NCBI GenBank assembly: GCA_027972325.1
Contig: JAPMOS010000272.1
Span: 1-36,962 of the forward strand
Reading direction: 5' to 3'
Length of the DNA stretch: 36,962 nucleotides
DNA from: Paratrimastix pyriformis
Taxonomy: Eukaryota; Preaxostyla; Paratrimastigidae
Each line of letters starts with the position of its first letter. Position 1 is the stretch's first letter. The notes under the pieces are model-generated. The model did no database searches. It saw only the letters and a program-made list of their open reading frames with translations, and was not told where the DNA came from. Positions 29,815-36,962 of the stretch are shown piece by piece. A program made the translations under genes and the position numbers.

Positions 29815-31150
29815 AGTTCGGGAAGGATCACGCAGTTACCGGTCGAACTGTCTAAAACACGCCAATGAAGGGTTGTACCGCGTCGAGCGGGGAGTTCTGC
29901 AGCGGCTCCGCTTCGACCACGAGATCCGCGATCGGCCCATCTGGGTGCCCGTGATCTACCCGCTTGCCCGCCGTGTGCGCTTGCTGCGGCGCTTGCATGT
30001 CCAGCAGGGGCACCTCAACCGAGATGCCCTGATTGCCTACTCGAAGGGCCTCTTCTACATCCATGGCGTGGATCAGCTTGCGCGGGACATCATCGGGACG
30101 TGTGGCCAGTGCCAGAGCGTCCGGCCCACGTACGAGCATCCCAAGTACCACGCCTTGGTGGTCAACCGGCCCCTCGAGGTGGTCGAGCTCGACTGCGGCG
30201 GCTTCGAGATGAGCTGCCAGCCGCCTCGCGCGTTCTGCGTCCTGGTGGACCACTTCACGAGCTACATGTGGGCCGCCGCGACACGGGAGACGAAGGCCAC
30301 CGGGGAGGAGGTGACCGACCTTCTCAGTCGTGTGTTCACCAGCGACGAGCCCAATCTGCTCCCCACCCGGATCGTGACCGACAATGGGACCGAGTTCGTC
30401 AACCAGCGCGTGGCCGAGTGGATCGCGTCTGTCCTGTGCGTTTCGGATTTGCTCTTCACAGTCATCAACCCGCTCAGGAACAAGAACCTGCTGCCCGGGG
30501 TCCACATGGAGCACCACCGGTCGAGGCCGTACTACCCCCAGTCTCATGGGAAGGCCGAGAACGCCGTCAAGAAGATCAAGAACCGGGTGATGAAGATGCG
30601 TATCGTGCCGGCCACCAACCGCGAGCTGCCGTGGCAACCCTTCCTGCAGCCCGCCGTGCACCTGTACAACACGGCCACGGTTTCTTCGGTCTTCCAGCAA
30701 CGCCCGGTTGTGATGATGGCGCTCTACCTCCCCGAGTACGAACAACTGGGCGACATGGCCCAGCTTGCCGGAGAAGTTCGCCAACCTGACGGCCGCGGAG
30801 GTGCGCCAAATCAAGGAGGCCGTGGCGTTCTACCGGCACCGCGAGTACGGCTACATTGAGCGGCGCCGCAACAAGGACCAAGAGACCATCGAGGAGGGAC
30901 TCGCGTCATGGTCGCCCCGCCTGCCAAATGGCGCCGGCCCGGCATTGGCAGGTTCTGCTGGTCCGGGAGGGTGGCGGAACGCATGCGTAACGGCACCTAC
31001 GTCATCGAGTTTGAGGATCGGGTCAAGCCGGGCATTCCCAAGGTCTACGGGCGCAACAAGCTGCGGCCTTACGATGCCACCTTCGATGCCCCGCTCCCTG
31101 CTGCGGGAGGCGCTCTGGTCCCCGTCGTTGATCGCCGGCGTCACGCGCCC
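29815..31150 (+). pseudogene. Ty3/Ginger-like integrase (fossil)
   Basis: A zinc-binding HHCC region (RLHVQQGHLNRDAL, about 29990; CGQCQ, about 30100) is followed by a DDE core: VVELDCGGFEM (Asp 30191), RIVTDNGTEFVNQRVAEW (Asp 30380) and SHGKAENAVKKIKNR (Glu 30557). D-D spacing is 63 residues. D-E spacing is 59, wider than the usual 35, because of extra sequence around LRNKNLLPGVHMEHH that may be an insertion or a hidden intron. The C-terminal domain matches the fragment at 12453-13022. No reverse transcriptase, RNase H or protease accompanies it, which favours a Ginger-type DNA transposase over an LTR element. It looks nearly whole, with one or two breaks near the C-terminus. Confidence 0.85.
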
Positions 31151-31362
31151 CAGAATAAAACACCCCAACCCCACCATCCCCACCACCGCCCCCGTCCCGC
31201 AGTTTTCCGGTCCGGTTTTCTGCAAAACAAAATGATCTTATACGAATGCTCGAGGAGGGGGTGGGGTGAAATCGTTGAGGGGCCGGATAATCGGGCTCGG
31301 GGGGGGAGGGAGGGTGCATTACCAGTTTTCTCCCAGAGGATCCCCAAACCGGCTCTCGCTCA

Positions 31363-31388
31363 CCCCCCCCCCCCCCCCCCCCCCCCCG
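31363..31388. repeat. Poly-C tract near the right end
   Basis: A long C run before TTCATGAAC. The inverted copy at 12141-13023 has a much shorter run at the same place and another C run at 12277-12294, so these tracts vary between copies. Such runs are prone to slippage and to assembly error. Confidence 0.85.
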
Positions 31389-31429
31389 TTCATGAACGCC
31401 CTGTGCACTCTGGGTTCTTGTCGACGCCC

Positions 31430-31451
31430 CGTCCATACAAAACCGGAAACA
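31430..31451 (-). repeat. Right terminal inverted repeat
   Basis: Read inward: TGTTTCCGGTTTTGTATGG, then ACG. The same terminus appears at 12141, which independently confirms it as a true element end. Confidence 0.7.
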
Positions 31452-31456
31452 AAGAT
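31452..31456. repeat. Target-site duplication, right (AAGAT)
   Basis: The five bases after the right terminus equal those before the left terminus at 17924-17928. Confidence 0.75.
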
Positions 31457-32590
31457 AAAGCAGGCAAAAGTTGAGAAGTTGATTTGTGATTTTGAAGACA
31501 AGACTGATTATGTTGTGCATTATCGTGCACTCCAGCTATATTTGAGTTTAGGAATGGAACTGAAAGCAGTCAAAAGAGTGATGAGTTTTAAACAAGATGA
31601 TTGGTTAGAAGACTACATAGGATTCAATACCAACGAGCGTTCAAAACAAAGAATGAATTCGAGAAGGCACTATTCAAATTAGCCAACAATGCAGTCTTTG
31701 AAAAACCATGCAGAACAATCGTTCTCACATCAACTTTACACTAACATCCAGTGAGGAGAAGGCACGTAAGCTCGTAGCCAAGCCAAATTATGAGAAGACA
31801 GTGATATTTGGAGATAAACTCGTAGGCATACATGCAAGACAGACATCAGTCAAATTGAACATGCCAATAGCAGTTGGGCAATCAATATTAGACTTATCCA
31901 AGATGCACATGTATGACTTTTACTACAACACACTCAAAGCAAAGTATGGAGACAAAGTCAAATTGCTATTCACAGATACTGACAGTTTATGTGTTGCAGT
32001 GGAGACAGAAGACATATATGAAGATATGAAAGAATTTGAAGACGAACTCGATACATCCAATTATCCAGAGGACAATGCGCTATTCAGCGAAAAGAACATT
32101 GCCAAGATTGGAAAGTTCAAGGATGAAGCCAAAGGCAAGCAAATCATAGAGTTCTGTGGATTACGTTCGAAGATGTATTCATATGTCATAGAAGGTGATG
32201 AAGAGAAGCATGCCAAATGCAAAGGTGTGAAGAAGTCAGCAATTAAACAGGAATTATCACACAAAGGTTCATGGACTGTTTGAACTCAGAATGTCTGAAG
32301 CCAAAACGCAAACAGAATGATGAAGAGATTGATGAAGAGATTGACGAAGAGATGAAGAAAAGAATGAAGAGATGGAGAAAAAGAATGATGAAGAGATTGA
32401 TAAGGCACATCCTAAGGTGAAGTTCTGTGCAATTCAAAGCAAATATCACCAACTCTATGCAGTATCAGTGAACAAGTTTGCATTGTGCTCTTATGATGAT
32501 AAAAGGTATCTCAGAAACAAGACTGATAGTTACGCTTATGGACATTACCGGATTAAAATGGAGCAATCGAAGACTAAGTGAAATTTTATC
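31457..32590 (+). pseudogene. Protein-primed DNA polymerase B, right part (fossil)
   Basis: The gene resumes after the insertion: KLICDFEDKTDYVVHYRALQ then LYLSLGMELKAVKRVMSF (31475-31590), typical of the protein-primed family, then YEKTVIFGDKLVGIHARQ (about 31790) and the catalytic box KLLFTDTDSLCVAVETED (about 31960-32010), with the YxDTD-type motif C present as FTDTDS. Later pieces include KFCAIQSKYHQLYAVSVNKF near 32420. The gene is broken in several places, as in the left part. Confidence 0.88.
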
Positions 32591-32603
32591 AGCGTTCATT
32601 ATT

Positions 32604-32810
32604 ATGGAACCATATCAACAGTCAACATTTGACAAGATGAATGCTAAACTGACATCAATTGAACGCTCAATGAAAGACATAACTAACCTATTAGAGGCAT
32701 TATTAGAAGAAACTGTTGTGTATGGAGAGTTACAGAAACAGTGCAGAGAGCAAAGCAGGAGATACAATTTGGAAGCACCATCCGAAAATCAAAAAATGAA
32801 AGTGACTTAA
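32604..32810 (+). CDS. Small coiled-coil ORF
   Basis: 68 residues, MEPYQQSTFDKMNAKLTSIE then helical heptad-like sequence (SMKDITNLLEALLEETVV) and a charged tail. It lies just after the polymerase on the same strand and 39 bases before the GIY-YIG gene. The AT-rich composition matches the Polinton. It is predicted to be a single long helix; function unknown. Confidence 0.5.
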   Translation: MEPYQQSTFDKMNAKLTSIERSMKDITNLLEALLEETVVYGELQKQCREQSRRYNLEAPSENQKMKVT

Positions 32811-32825
32811 ATACAGTTGAAATAT

Positions 32826-32849
32826 TATCTAATACTATAGTATAGTAAA
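32826..32849 (+). promoter_or_regulatory. CTATAG motif before the GIY-YIG gene
   Basis: ATACTATAGTATAGTAAA immediately precedes the ATG at 32850. It shares ACTATAG with the sequence before 15216 and TATAG with that before 13913. A candidate element promoter. Confidence 0.4.
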
Positions 32850-33605
32850 ATGAAATACTACATATATAAGATAGTCAACACTGTTGAGCCGAATGAATTG
32901 TATATAGGTTCAACTAAGAACATCCGTTCGAGATGGGCAGTGCATAAAACACATGTCAAGAGTGGATGCACACATATGCTTTACAGCAGAATGAGAGAGG
33001 TAGGAGTTGACAAGTTCACCATTGAAGAAATTGAAGCAATTTGTGATTGTGAGAACATTAAAGAGATAGAAGAGAAATACATCAAAGAATACACAGAAAA
33101 GGGATTCAAGATGTTGAACATGATTAAAGCATGCCGAACTGAAGATGAGCGCAAAGAATATCAACAGGAGAAATACAAGAAGACCTTTTGCAAGGATTTG
33201 TCGAACTATAAGCCGAGAGAATACAAGAAGAAGGAGAAATATGTGAAAGGAGCAAGGACTCAAGTAATAGTGACAAATAAGACAGATGGTACGAAAACAA
33301 TATACAAGTCACTATATGCATGCAGTGTAGCATTGAAATTGAATCCAAATCAGGTTAAACAAAGATGTGAGAGCAGTTTTACGTTTGATGACCTCGTATT
33401 TGAGTATGGAGAGTCAAAGAAGCTCTTACCTCCACAACTCAGGAAGACATTGAACAGTTTGCAGTCATCAATTACCTACTTAGGCATTTCAGCTAAGACG
33501 AACAAAGAGCAATACAAGCAAATGCTTTTTGATAAGATAAAAAACCATAAGAAGATACAGAAGGAAGATAAGGATGCTCTTTATGAGTACCTCATTGATT
33601 TCTAA
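32850..33605 (+). CDS. GIY-YIG endonuclease of the Polinton-like element
   Basis: 251 residues, apparently whole. The N-terminal nuclease domain shows YYIYKIVN (GIY strand), ELYIGST (YIG strand), NIRSRWAVHKTHVKSG (with catalytic Arg), and IEEIEAICDCENIKEIEEKY (with the region of the catalytic Glu), then FKMLNMIKACRTEDERKEYQ, within residues 1-110. The middle part is Lys-rich with a segment resembling the small DNA-binding repeats of homing nucleases (TIYKSLYACSVALKLNPNQV). The C-terminus is helical (YKQMLFDKIKNHKKIQKEDK). Such enzymes occur in large DNA viruses and Polinton relatives, usually as selfish or accessory nucleases. It is not closely similar to the GIY-YIG domain in the LINE of this window. 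AT-rich codons match the element. Confidence 0.85.
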   Translation: MKYYIYKIVNTVEPNELYIGSTKNIRSRWAVHKTHVKSGCTHMLYSRMREVGVDKFTIEEIEAICDCENIKEIEEKYIKEYTEKGFKMLNMIKACRTEDERKEYQQEKYKKTFCKDLSNYKPREYKKKEKYVKGARTQVIVTNKTDGTKTIYKSLYACSVALKLNPNQVKQRCESSFTFDDLVFEYGESKKLLPPQLRKTLNSLQSSITYLGISAKTNKEQYKQMLFDKIKNHKKIQKEDKDALYEYLIDF

Positions 33606-34485
33606 ATAGAGTGTTTTCTCGAATTCCGTTTTCCTTTTTAGCTAATATATCCAATGGATATCTTACTTTTGATGAATTTGAGTAGATAGGGCACCAAGAA
33701 GAGGCAAAAATGAGAAAGTAGTGATTTTTAGATACAGGCTCAAGATGAGCAAAATTTCAATCAGGATCACTGAAGGCTCAGCAAAGTGACATGAAATACT
33801 GCTTATAGCTCAAATTATTTTCTAAAAATGGCTTAAAGAATTATGAAATATAGTAATTATGGAGTAGTACCACATAAAGGTGCTATTCTATCAACTACAT
33901 ATATGCAATGAATGGTGCTACCATTCATTCGAATGCACACATCTGTGTGCATTGCACAAGAAGCCGACTGAATGGTTGGATGTTTTGATGAGAAGCCATG
34001 CAGTGATTAAATAATGACGGGAACACATTCAGATATCAATTGTGTTTCGCAGCGTTGTTTTCTCATGAATTGAGCTTAGCATCAAATGAATTTTGTTCAA
34101 ATAGAACCGGAAGCACTGATAAGCGCTAAAAGTGTTTCGCAGGCTATCACTGAACAGAATACATCCATGGAATCATGTAAGTTGCTTAGAAGGCAAAAAA
34201 TACCAATATGAAGAGCGATAACGGTAACATAGTTTCAGTTACGTGTGAACTTACAGTTCATGTCGTTCGTGCTTTTTTGCACGTCACTACGAACCCGGGA
34301 TTTCAAGTGACCACAAATCCTTCCGCCCGAGAGTATCGTAGCGAACAACTATTGTTACGCAGCATTGCTTTTCAAGTGTACTTTTAGCCTTTGCAGTGTT
34401 TAATATGTGGATGCTTAAGTTCAAGCAGCCACTCCATTTTAACTTTTGTCGTTTTGATTTAATATAATCTATTGTTATATTAATC
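33606..34485. other. AT-rich non-coding spacer with hairpins
   Basis: No coding sequence is supported. Two adjacent inverted repeats lie at 33907-33929 (AATGAATGGT, 3-base loop, ACCATTCATT) and 33932-33953 (AATGCACACA, TC, TGTGTGCATT). A third stem, CGTGC-T6-GCACG, lies near 34268. Either of the first two could form transcript-end hairpins or mark a junction. The last bases before 34486 (TATAATCTATTGTTATATTA) are a plausible AT-rich promoter for the next gene. Confidence 0.6.
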
Positions 34486-35000
34486 ATGAAGGAGATGGAT
34501 GAGAAAGCAGAGAGAAAGCGTCTGATGCAGTTATCATTGGACTTATATAGACAGGAAGTTGAGAAGGAACCAAAAGAACCAGAATGGAAGTGTTGTGATA
34601 AACCCGATGCAGTTACAACACCAGAAGGTTTAAATGTCTGTCAGAACTGTGGATGTGTATTAGAGACGCCATTTGTATGTAATTTTCAGGAAGAGCGAGC
34701 AGCACGAAATAAGTCACATTATGTGCCATATAAACCATCGAATTATTTCAACCAGGTGTTTAGCAAGGTGGTACATTATCAGATAGCACCAACAGTCAGG
34801 GAAAGCATGAAGAGCAGTTTGCTAAGATAAAAGACAGGTTAGCCATCAGTAAGTATAGAATGAATTACAAGTTCATCATATACAAATTATTACAGGCTAA
34901 TGGTATTGAAGATAAGAAGTTATACAAAGAATTTGTGTCAATCGAGAGTTCATAAAGAAGTATGAGAAGAAGTGGAATGAGCTTAAATTAGGGAGTTAAG
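34486..35000 (+). pseudogene. VLTF3-like zinc-ribbon gene (fossil)
   Basis: The N-terminal helix is followed by a zinc ribbon (WKCCDKPDAVTT, then LNVCQNCGCVLET), then NKSHYVPYKPSNYFNQVFSK, the Tyr-rich segment typical of poxvirus late transcription factor 3-like proteins. A downstream piece, AISKYRMNYKFIIYKLLQAN, also fits that family. VLTF3 proteins direct late transcription in large DNA viruses, and homologues occur in related virus-like elements. The gene is damaged; the assignment rests on motif pattern and not on a search. Confidence 0.55.
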
Positions 35001-35009
35001 CGGTGAGTG

Positions 35010-35760
35010 ATTTCATCGACATAAGATTTGACACTTGACGAAGCAATGTGCTTTTATCGAGGACTTTTGTATTGGTGATGATGCCGGAAATAGATGTAGC
35101 GATGTTAGATACAGTTTCAGATGCATCAGGAAGCATTAAACTGAGTTCATACTTATTGGTTGACACGACAGTCTTATCATTCTTTATGACATACAGCTCG
35201 AGTACCGGATGAACTTATAGATAATGTTGTTGTATTTCACATTCATCACACAGATATCAATAATGTTGTTTGCTTTGATAGCTTGTAGTATTAAATCGTA
35301 GGTGATGCCATTATACTTATCATTTTGATATACAACGCTCCACATTTTGATAAAGCCGAGCCATTCATTTTCGAAATTTTGCATCCGTTCAGTCACCTTT
35401 TCTTTAGGATACCCCAGCATGAATTGACAGATGATTCATACTTGTTGATGTAACGTTTCATCTTTTTGTATCTCATCGACGAGTCCACTATTTTGTGATA
35501 CATCACACACGACAGATTCAACGAGCAGCTTATCGAGTTTGTATTTAAACACCTCCTCAATGAATCCACCGAGTTCAGCCATGGAATCCATCGTCATCGA
35601 ACTGTAAGTCGCGCCCGGAATTGAAGAGGGTAATCCATTCATGTAACGCTCAAATGATTGGTAGACAGGTTGTTTGAAACACATCAGATAACTCATACCA
35701 TTCTTTTTCTAATGAACACAGTTTGTCCTTACCGTCGAATCTTATCTTCACAACATTCTG
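35010..35760 (-). pseudogene. Unrecognised Polinton-like coding remnant (fossil)
   Basis: Several minus-strand pieces probably belong to one gene: VKIRFDGKDKLCSLEKEWYE (about 35750-35700), FERYMNGLPSSIPGATYSS and ELGGFIEEVFKYKLDKLLVE (35690-35510), FENEWLGFIKMWSVVYQNDK (about 35375) and ELYVIKNDKTVVSTNKYELS then LMLPDASETVSNIATSISG (about 35200-35090). The mixture of helical and beta-rich segments would suit a structural protein of the element, but no capsid motif is identified. Broken in several places. Confidence 0.45.
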
Positions 35761-36589
35761 TGCTAAGCTTTCATCTTGTTTGTGCTAACAGCATCATCAT
35801 AAGGCGTTAGAATCACTTTATTAGGGGTGATGTGAGTTCTTGAAGAGTATCATTTAGTTGATTTCATTCACAGTTTCAACTGTTCTGTGCATGGTTGTCA
35901 ATACCATACAAATAGAAATTCTTACTTTTGCAATAATGTGGTATTACCGTTTCCACGTAATCGTGTTTTGGACCGTAAGTTGTACTTTTGCGGTACAGTC
36001 ATTTACACTCTTGCCTTTTGCAGCATGCATCTGTTGTTTTGTCTCAAAGGACTTCGTCTCATACTTTTGAACCAATATTTAGTGACATTTCGACTACCTT
36101 TAGCGTGACACGACGTTGTACTCATGTTCCACACCACAGGAAGTTTTCCAATAAACTGCCAATTTATTCCCTGTAAAAGTTTATTGGCCGCATTGAACCA
36201 TAAAACTGAGAATAAACTCGAGAAAATCTGAGAATATATCGTCTAAAAATAATGGGTCATTGACATCAAATGCAACGTCAATAAAACTGAAACTTTATTG
36301 GCCATTCAAGCTTCGTTTTACCGATATTTAACTGGTCATTCAAAAACGGCAACGACAACATATTGACAGTTTAACTGGGCCAACACAGGAAATCGAGAAA
36401 ATTAGACGACATTTTTTTACACATTCCAATATGCCGGTTTTACCGAAAAATTGTTAATATACTGGCGCCATCCCAATCAATGAACGGGTCCCAATGAACG
36501 GGTCACGATTAACGGCCAGTTATACCGAAAGGTCTTCACAGGACAAATATCGCAAACCTTCCACCGTATTTGCCGAGGAAGTCATTCGG
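35761..36589. other. AT-rich region at the Polinton's right side
   Basis: No convincing gene. From 36130 to 36560 short motifs recur (TTTATTGGCC, TTTAACTGG, CCAATGAACGGGTC twice at about 36473-36505), giving the look of decayed repeat DNA. No inverted match to the left end (13024) is found, so the Polinton's right boundary is unclear. Confidence 0.5.
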
Positions 36590-36962
36590 TTAAATTGACC
36601 CGCACAATCGAAGTCCGATGCCTTCATCTGAAGGACGGGGTGGATCCAGGGCGAAGTCCAACCGGTGAGCCTGGAACAGCATCCCGATCGGAGTTGGCCA
36701 ACGGGCCCGCCAGCTGCCAGGTCCCGCCGGAGCAGGAGGCCCCGAGCAGGTGATGCTCTGCTGGCAGTGCGAGGACTGCTCGTGGGCCAGGAAGCCCGCG
36801 CGAGTCACTGTGCCGTGGGGTTGATTTCGAGTGACGGGCCGGTCAGCTCCTCCGGGCGCCCCGCCGTGGAGGCGGACCGGGAGGAGACCAGGTCGCGGCT
36901 CGTGGTGCCGTGCAGGACTGTGTTCGTGGAGAAACGATGTTCCGTGCCACTGGCACCTGGCT
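36590..36962. other. GC-rich sequence without recognisable gene
   Basis: Base composition returns abruptly to that of the GC-rich part of the window near 36590. Only short frames occur (for example VMLCWQCEDCSWARKP on the plus strand). It does not match the Ginger-like or LINE sequences elsewhere in the window. It could be flanking host DNA or another element cut by the window edge. Confidence 0.4.

Larger units (their letters stand above)
17929..31451 (+). mobile_element. 13.5-kb Ginger-like integrase element with ParB/methyltransferase cargo (fossil)
   Basis: Bounded by imperfect terminal inverted repeats (17 of the first 22 bases agree) and a 5-bp duplication AAGAT, and inserted inside the Polinton polymerase gene. 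Contents, left to right: a duplicated minus-strand gene, minisatellite, Pro-rich ORFs, a 2.85-kb satellite, an intron-rich ParB/methyltransferase-like gene, an acidic ORF and a Ty3-like integrase next to the right end. No reverse transcriptase, RNase H or aspartic protease is visible and there are no LTRs. That matches Ginger DNA transposons, which carry Ty3-like integrases with introns, although those are usually much shorter. Several genes carry a few breaks. A partial copy and an inverted terminal fragment lie at 8166-11224 and 12141-13023. Confidence 0.72.
13024..36130. mobile_element. Polinton-like (Maverick-like) fossil, interrupted by a 13.5-kb insertion
   Basis: Two AT-rich blocks (13024-17928 and 31452-about 36.1 kb) together carry an integrase, a protein-primed DNA polymerase B cut in two by the insertion, small ORFs, a GIY-YIG gene, a VLTF3-like zinc-ribbon gene and unrecognised minus-strand frames. 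The left end is placed at AGTAGTTATAAAAGG (13024), which begins with AG as Polinton termini usually do, next to a copy of the Ginger-like element. No matching inverted repeat was found on the right, so the right end is approximate and probably lost. The element is broken: the integrase and GIY-YIG genes look whole, the polymerase has roughly ten breaks plus the insertion, and several later genes are damaged. About 9.5 kb of it remains, shorter than usual for the family. Confidence 0.8.

Noticed and set aside
17929-31451. Ty3 LTR retrotransposon
   Set aside because: No LTRs, RT, RNase H or protease are visible. Short TIRs and a 5-bp duplication fit a DNA transposon with a Ty3-like integrase.
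34250-34340. tRNA gene near the CCCGGG segment
   Set aside because: There is a stem at CGTGC-T6-GCACG, but no convincing A box, B box or acceptor pairing.
35010-35760. Major or minor capsid protein
   Set aside because: No capsid motif could be recognised by eye, so it is left as an unassigned remnant.
36130-36590. Right terminal inverted repeat of the Polinton
   Set aside because: No reverse complement of AGTAGTTATAAAAGG was found; AGTTATACCGAAAGG near 36530 is in the direct orientation and only weakly similar.

Overview
The window is eukaryotic accessory DNA made almost entirely of nested mobile elements. Short GT-AG introns, long microsatellites, an RLE-type LINE, a Ginger-like integrase element and a Polinton-like element all point to a eukaryotic nucleus. 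The host cannot be named. Base composition is a mosaic: about 1-13 kb and 18-31.4 kb are GC-rich, while 13.0-17.9 kb and 31.5-36.6 kb are AT-rich and belong to the Polinton-like fossil.

Layout. (1) 1-1024 is an interrupted (ATG)n microsatellite. (2) 1025-7827, minus strand, is a nearly full-length non-LTR retrotransposon. Its first part encodes a ubiquitin-protease (USP)-like domain. Its second part encodes an SLX1-like GIY-YIG nuclease, then reverse transcriptase, a zinc knuckle and a restriction-like endonuclease. A truncated relative (7826-8165) lies head-to-tail behind it. (3) 8166-11224 is a partial copy (copy A) of a gene that recurs in fuller form at 24.8-29.3 kb. 11225-12140 holds an unrecognised ORF. 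12141-13023 is an inverted terminal fragment of the same element family, carrying the integrase C-terminus. (4) 13024-about 36.1 kb is a Polinton-like fossil with integrase, protein-primed DNA polymerase B, a GIY-YIG gene, a VLTF3-like zinc-ribbon gene and unrecognised reading frames. (5) Its polymerase gene is split by a 13.5-kb element (17929-31451) with short imperfect terminal inverted repeats and a 5-bp target duplication (AAGAT). (6) 36590-36962 is GC-rich sequence with no recognisable gene.

The 13.5-kb insertion is the most unusual object. It looks like a giant Ginger-type element: a Ty3-like integrase sits next to one end and no reverse transcriptase is visible. It also carries an intron-rich gene with a ParB/sulfiredoxin-like segment and a permuted DNA-methyltransferase-like domain, a duplicated gene of unknown function on the opposite strand, Pro-rich and acidic ORFs, and a 21-unit satellite of about 137 bp whose units each hold a near-perfect 27-bp palindrome. 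The satellite ends just upstream of the ParB/methyltransferase gene. A working idea, which is inference only, is that the palindromes are binding or modification sites for a protein of the element.

The second notable object is the LINE, which combines two nuclease types (GIY-YIG and restriction-like) with a USP-like protease. I do not know of a described family with that combination.
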